Positions 31,867 through 40,770 are shown, counted from the stretch's first letter. The stretch: DNA of 50,169 nucleotides from BRH-c25 sp041690515 (GCA_041690515.1 JAWLHF010000008.1:1-50169); one strand, 5' to 3'. The notes: generated by a model from the sequence alone, not told the origin. A program made the numbers and translations.

Positions 31867-32400
31867 ATGAAGATCAAAACAGAAATAATGGACGGTAAAG
31901 CCCTGGACAGAGCCCTTACTAGGATAGCCCATGAAATAATTGAGAAGAATAAAGGTATTGAAGGCCTTGTACTTTTGGGTATAAAAACAAGGGGTGTCAC
32001 CCTTGCAAACAGACTGTGCAGAAAAATAAGCAGTATTGAAGGCGGTGAGCTGCCTGTAGGTTCTCTTGACATCACCAGCTACAGGGATGATATTCGTGAA
32101 TCAAAGAATATCGTAAAGGAAGACTCTACTGAAGTTGGGTTCGATATTACCGGCATGAAGGTTATACTTGTTGATGATGTGCTGTATACCGGAAGGACGG
32201 TAAGAGCGGCAATGGATGCAATTGTTGATCTGGGAAGGCCCATGAGCATACAGCTTGCTGTGCTTGTTGACAGGGGGCACAGGGAATTTCCCATTAGGGC
32301 TGATTATGTGGGCAAGAATGTACCTACCTCAAGAAGTGAGATGGTGATTGTGAATGTATTGGAAGCTGACGGCAAGGATGGTGTGCTGTTGGGAGAATAA
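31867..32400 (+). CDS. pyrR: Bifunctional pyr operon regulator / uracil phosphoribosyltransferase PyrR
   Basis: PyrR binds the pyr mRNA leader when UMP is high and has weak uracil phosphoribosyltransferase activity. The 177-aa protein has the PRPP-binding loop VILVDDVLYTGRTVRAAMDA and the motifs LLGIKTRGVTLANRL, LDITSYRDD and LVDRGHREFPIRADYVGKNVPT. RBS TGGAGG is 7-8 bases upstream. First gene of the operon; it regulates its own transcript through the attenuator immediately upstream. Confidence 0.95.
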   Translation: MKIKTEIMDGKALDRALTRIAHEIIEKNKGIEGLVLLGIKTRGVTLANRLCRKISSIEGGELPVGSLDITSYRDDIRESKNIVKEDSTEVGFDITGMKVILVDDVLYTGRTVRAAMDAIVDLGRPMSIQLAVLVDRGHREFPIRADYVGKNVPTSRSEMVIVNVLEADGKDGVLLGE

Positions 32401-32427
32401 GAGTAGTCTTCATTGCTGCTCTTTTTT
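32399..32427 (+). terminator. Hairpin with T-run between pyrR and pyrC
   Basis: AAGAGTAG and CTGCTCTT (one G-U pair) form a stem followed by TTTT. It could reduce expression of the genes after pyrR. No PyrR-binding loop is visible here. Confidence 0.4.
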
Positions 32428-32486
32428 GTTATGTGTGGGTTGTAATAGGAGCTTCAATCTAAATAACGCTTTATAGGAGGTAATTC

Positions 32487-33779
32487 ATGAGATTGCTGAT
32501 AAAAAACTGCAGCATAATTGACCCGGAGAATGATTTCGAAGGATTGAAGGATATTTTCATTGAAAAAGGAGTCATCCGCTTGATAAAGTCCTCTGTAGGC
32601 CTTGAGGCTGACCGGGTTGTTGATGCCGGAGGACTTCATGTGCTGCCGGGCTTCATAGATATGCATACACATCTTAGGGAACCGGGTTATGAGTACAAGG
32701 AAACCGTATACTCAGGCACCAGGGCGGCAGCAAGGGGAGGCTATACTACCCTGTGCTGCATGCCTAACACAAAGCCTGTAATAGACGATGAGGATTCATT
32801 AAGAAGGCTGTTGGAGATTATAGAAAGGGACGGAGCTGTCAGGGTGTATCCGATAGCTGCGATATCAAAAGGGCAGGGAAGTAAAGAGCTAACGAATATG
32901 AGAAAACTAAGCAGCATGGGTGCAGTTGCCTTTTCTGATGACGGCAGGCCGGTGATGACTGCGGCATTTATGAGAAAGACACTGCTTGAGGCTAAAGAAC
33001 AGGGGCTGTTGATTATCGACCACTGTGAAGAGCTGAGCCTTGCTGAAGGCGGGGCAATAAACCATGGAAGTAAAGCGGATCAGCTTGGTATTAGGGGTAT
33101 ACATCCGCTTTCAGAAGAGCTTTATGTGATGAGGGACATAATGATTGCGGAAGAGACTGCCTCCTCAATACATATAGCCCACATAAGTACTGCTAAGTCT
33201 GCTCAGATAATCAGGGAGGCAAAGCAGCGAGGTGTGAAGGTGACCTGTGAAGTGACCCCCCATCATATAGGACTGACTGAGGAGATAATAACGGAGAACT
33301 TCACCGACTGCAAGGTAAATCCACCCTTAAGGACTTCAAAAGATGTGGAAGCACTTAAGGAAGCTTTGAGAGACGGCACGATAGATGTAATAGCTACGGA
33401 TCATGCTCCCCATCACAATGAGGAGAAAGGTGAGGATTTTTACAAAGCAGCTTTTGGGATATCGGGTATAGAGACAGCATTCCAGGTATGCCATACCGAA
33501 CTGGTTGAAAGTGGAGTCTTGACGCTGAAACATTTAACTGCACTTATGTGCAGCAATCCGGCAAGAATACTGAAGCTGGATAGTGGGAAAATAGCTGAAG
33601 GATCAGCAGCTGACATTGTGATGGTTGATACCAACAGAGAAGTTACTGTCAAGAAGGATAACATGCTGTCAAAAGGCAAAAATACTCCCTTTGAGGGGAG
33701 GAACTACAAAGGGGATGTAGTGTGCACCATTGTCGGCGGCAAAATAGTATATGAGAATTTTGATATACAAAATCATTAA
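32487..33779 (+). CDS. pyrC: Dihydroorotase (class I, 430 aa)
   Basis: Dihydroorotase closes carbamoyl aspartate to dihydroorotate. The metal-binding motif DMHTHLREPG (about 57-66) supplies His59 and His61. Other conserved parts are TLCCMPNTKPVID, DHCEELSL, HIAHISTAKSAQII, CEVTPHHIGL, the catalytic Asp in VIATDHAPHHNEEK (about 300) and SGIETAFQ. The C-terminal GKIAEGSAADIVMVD strand completes the amidohydrolase sandwich domain. Full length, with ATAGGAGGTAA before ATG. It follows pyrR without pyrB, which in many clostridia is adjacent. Confidence 0.95.
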   Translation: MRLLIKNCSIIDPENDFEGLKDIFIEKGVIRLIKSSVGLEADRVVDAGGLHVLPGFIDMHTHLREPGYEYKETVYSGTRAAARGGYTTLCCMPNTKPVIDDEDSLRRLLEIIERDGAVRVYPIAAISKGQGSKELTNMRKLSSMGAVAFSDDGRPVMTAAFMRKTLLEAKEQGLLIIDHCEELSLAEGGAINHGSKADQLGIRGIHPLSEELYVMRDIMIAEETASSIHIAHISTAKSAQIIREAKQRGVKVTCEVTPHHIGLTEEIITENFTDCKVNPPLRTSKDVEALKEALRDGTIDVIATDHAPHHNEEKGEDFYKAAFGISGIETAFQVCHTELVESGVLTLKHLTALMCSNPARILKLDSGKIAEGSAADIVMVDTNREVTVKKDNMLSKGKNTPFEGRNYKGDVVCTIVGGKIVYENFDIQNH

Positions 33780-33799
33780 CTACTTGGAGGGATTTTTTA

Positions 33800-34738
33800 A
33801 TGTTCACAGACATGTTGATTGAGAAGGTAATAAAGTGCAGGAATCATACTGTTGTCGGTCTGGATCCAAGACTTGACTTAATCCCCGGACATTTATACTG
33901 CAAAGCTTCCGGAGAAGATATGGGTAAGGATGTCTCACGACAGATTGCAGATGCTTTTTTCAGCTTCAACAAAGAGATAATAGACAACATATATGATATT
34001 GTACCTGCTGTAAAGCCACAGATTGCATTTTATGAGCAATACGGCACGGCAGGTATGGAATGTTGGATGAAGACCTGTGAATACGCAAAATCAAAGGGTC
34101 TTGTTGTAATAGGCGATGTTAAGCGAGGCGATATAGGCTCCACAGCAGAAGCCTACTCAGACTTTTATCTGGGCAGTAACAAATGGTCTGCTCTAACTGA
34201 TTGCATTACAATAAATCCATATCTTGGCACTGATTCAATAATGCCCTTTGTAAGGGACTGTGAGAAGAATGGAAAAGGGATTTTTGTCCTTGTAAAAACC
34301 TCCAATAAATCCTCTGTTGATATTCAGGATTTGGTGTCGGAGGGCAGGAAAATATATGAGCATGTGGGAGAACTGGTAGCAAGGCTGGGGGAAGGACTTA
34401 TAGGCAGATATGGTTACAGTTCAGTTGGTGCGGTTGTAGGAGCTACCTTTAAAAGTGACGGCATCAGACTAAGGGAGCTTATGAAGAAGGTATATTTTCT
34501 TGTTCCCGGATACGGAGCACAGGGAGGTACTGCCGAGGATGCTGCTGTATGCTTTAATAATGATGGATTGGGTGCAATAGTTAACTCATCCAGAGGGATA
34601 ATAGCTGCTTATAAAAGCAGTGAGTACTCAGGACGATTCAGCGAAAAGGAATTTGGATTGGCTGCCAGGGAAGCGGCAATAGCAATGAGGGATGATATAA
34701 ACAAAGCACTTGTGAAAGCAGGTAAAATAGCATGGTAG
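33800..34738 (+). CDS. pyrF: Orotidine 5'-phosphate decarboxylase, type 2 (long form)
   Basis: This enzyme decarboxylates OMP to UMP. The active-site Lys/Asp cluster is in VIGDVKRGDIGSTAEAY, and VGLDPRLDLIP is the N-terminal phosphate/ribose region. At 312 aa it is the long 'type 2' form found in actinobacteria, myxobacteria and many clostridia rather than the 230-aa E. coli form. It overlaps pyrK by 7 bases (ATGGTAG), so translation is coupled. Confidence 0.94.
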   Translation: MFTDMLIEKVIKCRNHTVVGLDPRLDLIPGHLYCKASGEDMGKDVSRQIADAFFSFNKEIIDNIYDIVPAVKPQIAFYEQYGTAGMECWMKTCEYAKSKGLVVIGDVKRGDIGSTAEAYSDFYLGSNKWSALTDCITINPYLGTDSIMPFVRDCEKNGKGIFVLVKTSNKSSVDIQDLVSEGRKIYEHVGELVARLGEGLIGRYGYSSVGAVVGATFKSDGIRLRELMKKVYFLVPGYGAQGGTAEDAAVCFNNDGLGAIVNSSRGIIAAYKSSEYSGRFSEKEFGLAAREAAIAMRDDINKALVKAGKIAW

Positions 34739-35508
34739 GAGCAAATAGGGCTATGACAGGTATTGGCAAGGTTATAATCAATACTGAGCTGTGCCCCGGT
34801 ATATATGAGTTGATTATTGAATGTCCCGAAATAGTCAGTGAAGCTGAAAGCGGACAGTTCATCCATGTAAAGGTTAAGGAGGGACTTGATCCGGTACTGA
34901 GAAGACCTATAAGTATAAGCAGGATATTCAGAGAGTCAGGCCGTATATCCCTGATCTATCAGATTATCGGAAGAGGGACAAAAGAGATGGCCTCTTTTAA
35001 AGAGGGTGATGATGTAGACCTTATAGGCCCTCTGGGCAACGGTTTTCCTTTATATCCGGACAGAAAATGTGCTGTGATCGGCGGTGGAATGGGGGTGGCT
35101 CCATTGCTGGAACTAGCGGCGAGTTTAAAAGAATGCGATGCTTATCTGGGTTTCAGATGCAGCTCCTTTAAGATTGATGAGTACAGCTCTCTTTGCAGGA
35201 AGGTAAGTATTGCCACAGAGGACGGCAGCTCCGGAAGCAAGGGGTATGTAACCGATTTGATAAACAATATTGAAGATTATGATGTGGTGTATACCTGCGG
35301 GCCGAAGCCCATGATGAAAAGGGTGAAGGAGCTCTGTGAGAACAAATCAGTAAAGTGCTTTGTCTCAATCGAGGAACGAATGGGATGCGGTATAGGGGCA
35401 TGCCTTGTGTGTGCCTGCAAGATAAAGGAAGGAGATTCGTGGCACTATAAGAAAGCCTGCAAAGATGGTCCAGTTTTTGAGTCTTGGGAGGTGGACTTTG
35501 ATGATTGA
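34732..35508 (+). CDS. pyrK: Dihydroorotate dehydrogenase B electron-transfer subunit PyrK
   Basis: PyrK passes electrons from dihydroorotate dehydrogenase to NAD+ through FAD and a 2Fe-2S cluster. The 258-aa chain shows a flavin/NAD-binding reductase fold (FIHVKVKEGLDPVLRRPISI, LIGPLGNGFPL, AVIGGGMGVAPLLELA, YTCGPKPMMKRV). The C-terminal Cys-rich cluster ERMGCGIGACLVCACK...KKACKDGPVF gives the iron-sulphur ligands. The start may be ATG 34732 or 34753; the former is coupled to pyrF. It overlaps pyrD by eight bases (ATGATTGA). Confidence 0.95.
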   Translation: MVGANRAMTGIGKVIINTELCPGIYELIIECPEIVSEAESGQFIHVKVKEGLDPVLRRPISISRIFRESGRISLIYQIIGRGTKEMASFKEGDDVDLIGPLGNGFPLYPDRKCAVIGGGMGVAPLLELAASLKECDAYLGFRCSSFKIDEYSSLCRKVSIATEDGSSGSKGYVTDLINNIEDYDVVYTCGPKPMMKRVKELCENKSVKCFVSIEERMGCGIGACLVCACKIKEGDSWHYKKACKDGPVFESWEVDFDD

Positions 35509-36406
35509 TATGAATGTGGAGCTGGCAGGATTAAAGCTTAAGAATCCGGTGGTGACAGCATCAGGAACCTTTGGATTTGGTCGCGAGTATGCTGATTTCT
35601 ATGATCTCAGCAAGCTTGGAGGAATTGTTGTCAAGGGCCTGACCTTGGAACCACGGGAAGGCAACAAGCCTCCCCGAATAGCAGAAACACCTGCCGGTAT
35701 ATTAAATAGTGTTGGATTGCAGAACCCCGGGGTAAAGTACTTCATAGAGAAGGAACTGCCTTTCCTGCGCAGCTATGATGTGGCTGTAATTGCCAATATA
35801 GCAGGCAATACAGTGGAAGAATACTGCCGAATGACAGATATCCTGGGTAAGCATGCTGATGCAATAGAGTTGAACATTTCCTGCCCAAATGTGAAGGAAG
35901 GCGGCGTGGCTTTTGGGACCAAGTGTGATTCGGTGTATAACATAACAAGAAGGGTAAGGGAATACTGCCAAGTCCCACTTATAGTAAAGCTTTCGCCTAA
36001 TGTGACCGATATCAGGGAAATCGCAGCTGCAGCACAGGAGGGTGGTGCTGATGCATTGTCATTGATTAACACATTGCTGGGAATGGCAATTGATATAAAA
36101 ACCAGGAAACCTGTACTGGCAAATGTAGTGGGCGGCCTTTCGGGTCCTGCCGTAAAGCCGGTGGCAGTAAGAATGGTCTGGCAGGTTGCACAGGCTGTAG
36201 ATATACCGGTTATCGGAATGGGAGGTATCAGCAGCTGGCAGGATGCAGTTGAATTCATTCTTGCAGGTGCCGATGCAGTATCCATAGGAACGGCGAACTT
36301 TACAAACCCATACGCTCCCTTGGAAATAGTCACAGGAATAGAAGAATATCTCATAAAAAACAATTTCGGAAGTATACATGAATTAAAGGGAAAAATAGAG
36401 TTATAG
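35501..36406 (+). CDS. pyrD: Dihydroorotate dehydrogenase B catalytic subunit PyrD (class 1B)
   Basis: PyrD oxidises dihydroorotate to orotate with FMN. The catalytic Cys of class 1B enzymes is in ELNISCPNVKEGG, with TASGTFGFG, GLQNPGV and VIGMGGISSWQDAVEFILAGADAVSIGTA among the FMN-binding loops. The 301-aa length is normal. GGGAGGTGG (about 35486-35494) selects ATG 35501 over the upstream in-frame ATG 35465, which lies inside pyrK. The pair pyrK-pyrD forms the heterotetrameric NAD-linked enzyme typical of Gram-positive anaerobes. Confidence 0.95.
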   Translation: MIDMNVELAGLKLKNPVVTASGTFGFGREYADFYDLSKLGGIVVKGLTLEPREGNKPPRIAETPAGILNSVGLQNPGVKYFIEKELPFLRSYDVAVIANIAGNTVEEYCRMTDILGKHADAIELNISCPNVKEGGVAFGTKCDSVYNITRRVREYCQVPLIVKLSPNVTDIREIAAAAQEGGADALSLINTLLGMAIDIKTRKPVLANVVGGLSGPAVKPVAVRMVWQVAQAVDIPVIGMGGISSWQDAVEFILAGADAVSIGTANFTNPYAPLEIVTGIEEYLIKNNFGSIHELKGKIEL

Positions 36407-36426
36407 TCTGATTGTGTAACGCTCAT

Positions 36427-36457
36427 GTCATCCTGAACATAGTGAAGGATCTATGAC
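36427..36457. repeat. REP-like imperfect palindrome (GTCATCCTGA...GGATCTATGAC)
   Basis: GTCAT at 36427-36431 pairs with ATGAC at 36453-36457, and ATCCT (36430-36434) with AGGAT (36446-36450). It resembles dispersed repeats of the GTCATCCTGAGC...GAAGGATCT type that I recall from other bacterial genomes. It lies between pyrD and pyrE. Confidence 0.6.
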
Positions 36458-36480
36458 CCATAAGGAATACCCAAGTAAAG

Positions 36481-36509
36481 CACGAGGCACGAGGCACGAA
36501 GCACGAGGC
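36481..36509. repeat. Four tandem CACGAGG heptamers
   Basis: CACGAGG, CACGAGG, CACGAAG, CACGAGG, then C, just upstream of pyrE's ribosome site. Same period and related sequence as the array at 30703. Confidence 0.8.
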
Positions 36510-36534
36510 AAAAAAAATTAACGGAGGAGATTAT

Positions 36535-37110
36535 ATGCTCAGCAAAAAGATGATGAATGAAATATTGGAGAAGACCGGTGTCCTTCAAACAGGACATTTC
36601 CTGCTTACCTCAGGAAAGCACAGCAACAAATACATGCAGTGCGCTAAGATATTCCAGCACCCGGATATAAGCGCGGAAATATCAAAACAGCTGGCTCTTA
36701 AGTTTGAAGAGTACGATATTGATATTGTCATAGGGCCTGCAGTTGGCGGCATTATTCTGGCTTATGAGGTGGCGAGACAGCTGGAGGTAAGGGCGCTTTT
36801 TGCAGAAAGAGAAAACGGAGCAATGACATTGAGAAGGGGATTTGAGATAAAACCCGGATCAAGAGTGCTTGTCGTGGAGGATGTCATAACAACCGGGGGG
36901 TCAGTGAAGGAAGTCATTGAGCTTGTGCGTTCTGTGGGAGGCGAAGTAGTAGGGGTTGCCAGTGTCGTAGACAGAAGTGCAGGAAAAGCTTTGTTTGATG
37001 TACCATTTAAAAGCGCAATGAAAATAGAGATAGAAACCTTCGATCCGGATAACTGTCCTATGTGCAAAACTGGATCTGCAGCAGTAAAACCTGGAAGCAG
37101 GAATCTATAG
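36535..37110 (+). CDS. pyrE: Orotate phosphoribosyltransferase
   Basis: PyrE adds PRPP to orotate to make OMP, the substrate of the pyrF product. The PRPP motif is VLVVEDVITTGGSVKEVI (about 112-129). Other conserved parts are LTSGKHSNKYMQCAKIFQHP, GPAVGGIILAYEVARQL and FAERENGAMTLRRGF. The 191-aa length is standard. ACGGAGGAGA precedes ATG. It is separated from pyrD by about 128 bases carrying two repeat elements, unlike the overlapping pyrF-pyrK-pyrD block. A C-terminal pair of Cys (CPMC) is present. Confidence 0.95.
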   Translation: MLSKKMMNEILEKTGVLQTGHFLLTSGKHSNKYMQCAKIFQHPDISAEISKQLALKFEEYDIDIVIGPAVGGIILAYEVARQLEVRALFAERENGAMTLRRGFEIKPGSRVLVVEDVITTGGSVKEVIELVRSVGGEVVGVASVVDRSAGKALFDVPFKSAMKIEIETFDPDNCPMCKTGSAAVKPGSRNL

Positions 37111-37277
37111 AAAAACATCAAACCTATTATTTTGTGAAAAAAAGTTCATAAAAATACTTAAATAATTTTTTAACAATAATTCCCTATACCAATTGAAAAT
37201 CCTAAAAAACCAAGGCAAAAAAAGTAAGCAAAATACCATAATATGTAAATTAATCCCTTTGAGATACATAATGATTA

Positions 37278-37306
37278 TTGAATTTTTAGAAAAATCTATG
37301 TATTAT
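37278..37306 (+). promoter_or_regulatory. Predicted promoter of the symporter gene
   Basis: -35 TTGAAT (37278-37283), 17-base spacer, -10 TATTAT (37301-37306), with an overlapping TATAAT at 37306-37311. The 228-base gap from pyrE is AT-rich with no small gene. Confidence 0.5.
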
Positions 37307-37338
37307 ATAATAAATACATGAAAAGGGAGGTATATTTA

Positions 37339-38745
37339 ATGACAGAGAAAAGAGAGAACTGGGGATCGCGAATTGGTTTTATAATGGCAGCGGCGGGTTC
37401 AGCGGTCGGACTCGGAAATATTTGGAGATTCCCTTATCTAACCGGTGAAAACGGTGGAGGCGCATTCATTATTATTTATTTGGTATGCATTCTGCTTATC
37501 GGACTATCCATTATGACAGCTGAGTTTGCTGTAGGTAGAAGAAGCGGCCTTTCAGCAGTTGGCGCTTACAAAAGCTACAGTAATAAGTGGACTTTTGCAG
37601 GAGCATTAGGTGTTCTCAGTGGATTCTTCATCATGGGTTTTTACCCGGTAGTTGGAGGATGGGCACTTGCTTACATTGCAAAATCCTTTACTGGACTGCT
37701 GGCTGCTCCGGAAGCATTGGGAGATGTATTCGGTGCATTCATATCAGCTCCTGTTGCGCCATTGGTATGGATGCTTGTTTACCTGGCAATCAATGTAGTC
37801 ATTGTTGCTAAAGGTATTGCAGGCGGTATTGAAAAAGCTGGTAAGATACTTATGCCTACATTATTCGTCCTTCTTATATTTATAATAGTAAGAAGCGTAA
37901 GTCTTCCAGGTGCAGGTGCAGGACTTGAATTCCTCTTCAAGCCTGATTGGTCAGTGGTAACAGGTCAGACCTTCTTGGCAGCACTAGGTCAGGCATTCTT
38001 CTCACTCAGTCTTGGGATGGGATGTATGATTACCTATGGAAGTTACTTGAGTAAGGAAGAGAAGCTTCCTAACAATGCATTAATAGTAACTATGATGGAT
38101 ACAGGCGTAGCTATTATGGCTGGTCTTGCAATATTCCCTGCTTTGTTTGCTTTTGGAATGGAGCCGGCACAGGGACCAGGTCTTGTTTTCGTAGTAGTAC
38201 CGCAGATATTTGCTCAAATGGGCGGCATTGGAGTATTATTCTCCGCAGTATTCTTTGTTGCATTGTTTGTTGCAGCTCTTACTTCCTCAGTATCATTGAT
38301 GGAAGTTGTTGTTTCATACCTGATAGACTCGAAAAAGATGGCAAGAAAACCTGCTGTTTATGGTACATCTGCAGTTATGGCAGTAATGTGCATACTTTCT
38401 TCACTCTCAATGGGAGTTATGTCAGGGGTTAAGATATTCGGAGTTGGCGTATTTGACTTCTTTGATATTCTTACTGACAAGATATTCCTTGCAATCGGCG
38501 GAATGCTTCTTGCAATATTCGTTGGATGGGTTATGAAGAAGGAAGATCTTAAGGATGAACTTACTAATGGCGGAACTGCTGCATTTGGATTGTTTGAAGT
38601 TTGGTATAACCTTATAAAATACGTAATACCTGTTGCTATTGCAGTAGTTGCATTTGCAGGTATAAGATCAATAGCTCAAACAAGCCTTATGATATTTGGA
38701 CTTTTGATAATTGTTGTACTTGCAGCATTCTCAAAGAAACTGTAA
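37339..38745 (+). CDS. Sodium:neurotransmitter-symporter (SNF) family transporter
   Basis: This is a LeuT-fold, sodium-driven importer, in bacteria usually for amino acids. The first helix carries the signature GSAVGLGNIWRFPYLTGENGGG (about 20-41) with the sodium/substrate-binding unwound region. About 11-12 hydrophobic helices follow in 468 aa. AAAGGGAGGT places the start at ATG 37339 rather than 37318. It is transcribed alone between a promoter and a terminator. Substrate cannot be assigned; tryptophan, tyrosine or branched-chain amino acids are typical for relatives. Confidence 0.9.
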   Translation: MTEKRENWGSRIGFIMAAAGSAVGLGNIWRFPYLTGENGGGAFIIIYLVCILLIGLSIMTAEFAVGRRSGLSAVGAYKSYSNKWTFAGALGVLSGFFIMGFYPVVGGWALAYIAKSFTGLLAAPEALGDVFGAFISAPVAPLVWMLVYLAINVVIVAKGIAGGIEKAGKILMPTLFVLLIFIIVRSVSLPGAGAGLEFLFKPDWSVVTGQTFLAALGQAFFSLSLGMGCMITYGSYLSKEEKLPNNALIVTMMDTGVAIMAGLAIFPALFAFGMEPAQGPGLVFVVVPQIFAQMGGIGVLFSAVFFVALFVAALTSSVSLMEVVVSYLIDSKKMARKPAVYGTSAVMAVMCILSSLSMGVMSGVKIFGVGVFDFFDILTDKIFLAIGGMLLAIFVGWVMKKEDLKDELTNGGTAAFGLFEVWYNLIKYVIPVAIAVVAFAGIRSIAQTSLMIFGLLIIVVLAAFSKKL

Positions 38746-38768
38746 TATAGTGTGCTGAATTAAAAATT

Positions 38769-38804
38769 GGAGCAGCGAAACTCGAAGTTTCGCTGCTCCT
38801 TTCA
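38769..38804. terminator. Terminator between symporter gene and rqcH
   Basis: GGAGCAGCGAAAC (38769-38781) and GTTTCGCTGCTCC (38787-38799) form a perfect 13-bp stem followed by TTTCATTTTT. A T-rich stretch on the other strand lets it act for both convergent genes. Confidence 0.9.
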
Positions 38805-38807
38805 TTT

Positions 38808-40568
38808 TTACATTTTCTTTAGCTTTTCTTCGTCAGGAGTAATGTACATGGTGAAGTAATTATCATATATGACCATTCCCGGTTTTGCACCCCCGGGCTT
38901 TTTTACGTTCTTTACCCTTGTATAATCCACCGGCACTTTTGAGGACATCCTGCCCTTGCTGTAGAAGGCAGCAAGGTTTGCAGCCTCTTCCAGAGTAGTA
39001 TCATCTACATCTCTGCCTTCGGTTCTGATAATAACATGGGAGCCGGGTATATCCTTTGTATGAAGCCATATGTCCTGGTTGGATGCAAATTTTAAGGTCA
39101 GGTAATCATTTTGAACATTGTTCTTGCCGACGTATATCTCAAAGCCTGAAGAGGATATGAACCTCATAGGATTTGAGGCTTTGGCCTGCTTCTTTTTTGA
39201 TGATTTCCTCGCTTTTGTATAGCCTTGTTCAGCAAGTTCGTTTCGTATCTCTTCTATCTCCAGCTCTTCAGTACATTTATCCAGGTTATCCAGTTGAGTT
39301 TCAAGATACATTATCTCTTGTCTGTTTTCTTCAAGCTGGACATTTATCATGCTTACAGCTTTTTTGGACTTGTTATATATCTTGTAATATCTCTGGGCAT
39401 TGGCTGAGGGAGTAAGCTGGATGTCCATGGGAATCTCCAAATATTCACCCTCCGGAGAATAGTAGTTCAATAGCCGCGCCTTGTCCTGACCTTTCTGCAG
39501 GTCATAGATGTTTGACATGATAAGGTCTCCGTATATTTTGTACTTTTCTGAATCTGCTGCTTCCTGCAGCTCTCCTCCTAGCTTTTCCAGCTTCTTATAG
39601 CAGCGGTCCAGTCTGTTGGTTATGATTTTGTATATATCTCCGGATTTCTGTTTGATTCTGTCCTTTTGATCCTTTTCATGATAGAACCTTTCTACTGCTT
39701 TACTCATACTTTCAAAACACTGCTTTTCAAATTCCTTGTATATATGCAGCGGAAAACAGAAAAAGTCGGAAGGCTTATTATCCTTGTAAATTATATTAGG
39801 CTCGAAGTCAGCCTTTGACACGGTTTCCAGGAATTTTGAAAAGGAATGGTAGAGCTTTTCAGAAAGCTCAATATCGCAATCCTTAAGATCCATTTCAGGA
39901 TCTATTCCTGATCTCAGGCAGATATCTTTGGCAGCTGCGGGACTGATGCCGTTGTAGGAATTCATAAGGTGCTTTTCTGCCCTTACACTGACCGAAATCC
40001 TTCCCAGCCTTTCCAGAAAATATTCCTTGGAAATATTAAGGGGGTCGGTCTTATCCCCGGAAGGAGGGTATTCATATATGCCTCCGGGAAGTATTGCTCT
40101 TACGCTGCTTATTTCAAGGCTGATTCTTTTTATACTGTCAATGATCCTTCCGGTAGGCTTGTCGATGAATATAATATTGCTGTGACGCCCCATTGTTTCT
40201 GCTACTATGGTTTTATGGGTACTATACCCCAGTTCGTCAGTGGAATCTATATCAATTTCGATGATCCTCTCAAAGCCAGGCTGCCTTACTGAAACAATAC
40301 GTCCTCCTGTAAGATGCTTTCTGAGAAGCATGCAGAAGGAAGGGGGGACTGTAGGATTGGATTTGTTCTCCTCGGTAAGGTGGACCCTTGGGTACATGGA
40401 GCTGGCACTAAGCAGCAACCTGTATGTTTCTTTATAGCTTCTTATATATATTATTAATTCATCTTTTTCGGGCTGGTAGATCTTATCGACTTTCCCATTA
40501 ACCAGTTTTTCATTAAGCTCATGAACTATTGAGCTGACAACAGAACCGTCAAAAGGCATTGTATGCAC
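38808..40568 (-). CDS. rqcH: NFACT family protein RqcH (ribosome quality control)
   Basis: RqcH binds obstructed large ribosomal subunits and adds C-terminal alanine tails. The same family was earlier annotated as fibronectin-binding FbpA. The 586-aa protein has an N-terminal NFACT-N domain (MPFDGSVVSSIVHELNEKLVNGKVDKIYQPEKDELII...), a coiled-coil middle (about 290-440) and a C-terminal NFACT-R/DUF814 domain with DIWLHTKDIPGSHVIIR and SKVPVDYTRVKNVKKPGG. AGGAGG precedes the ATG. It is convergent with the symporter gene and divergent from yicC. Confidence 0.92.
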   Translation of the reverse strand: MHTMPFDGSVVSSIVHELNEKLVNGKVDKIYQPEKDELIIYIRSYKETYRLLLSASSMYPRVHLTEENKSNPTVPPSFCMLLRKHLTGGRIVSVRQPGFERIIEIDIDSTDELGYSTHKTIVAETMGRHSNIIFIDKPTGRIIDSIKRISLEISSVRAILPGGIYEYPPSGDKTDPLNISKEYFLERLGRISVSVRAEKHLMNSYNGISPAAAKDICLRSGIDPEMDLKDCDIELSEKLYHSFSKFLETVSKADFEPNIIYKDNKPSDFFCFPLHIYKEFEKQCFESMSKAVERFYHEKDQKDRIKQKSGDIYKIITNRLDRCYKKLEKLGGELQEAADSEKYKIYGDLIMSNIYDLQKGQDKARLLNYYSPEGEYLEIPMDIQLTPSANAQRYYKIYNKSKKAVSMINVQLEENRQEIMYLETQLDNLDKCTEELEIEEIRNELAEQGYTKARKSSKKKQAKASNPMRFISSSGFEIYVGKNNVQNDYLTLKFASNQDIWLHTKDIPGSHVIIRTEGRDVDDTTLEEAANLAAFYSKGRMSSKVPVDYTRVKNVKKPGGAKPGMVIYDNYFTMYITPDEEKLKKM

Positions 40569-40761
40569 CTCCTAGTGAAGCTTGTTTTTTGTTGAAGTCT
40601 TATATATTATATCACTAGACCTGCTGATTTACTATAATAGGAAGGCTTTATCCTTCGAAGAATATGAATAGGTCGATATTCCGTGAATTATAAAGTAAAT
40701 GGGAGATATATCAAGGAAATTAAAAAATTACGACTAATATATGTTTAAATATGAAATTATA

Positions 40762-40770
40762 TGTTATAAT
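40762..40770 (+). promoter_or_regulatory. Extended -10 promoter upstream of the repeat array
   Basis: TGTTATAAT: TG, one base, then consensus TATAAT (40765-40770). No good -35 at 17 bases, which extended -10 promoters can do without. If used, the repeat array is transcribed as the leader of the yicC operon. Confidence 0.45.

Noticed and set aside
32399..32427. Second PyrR attenuator between pyrR and pyrC
   Set aside because: A hairpin and T-run exist, but the conserved PyrR-binding loop (UCCNGNGAGG) is absent.
36481..36509. CRISPR or direct-repeat origin (iterons)
   Set aside because: Units are 7 bases with no spacers, and no replication initiator is nearby. It fits a minisatellite better.
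37111..37277. Terminator after pyrE
   Set aside because: The region is AT-rich, but no stem with a T-run could be found by eye.
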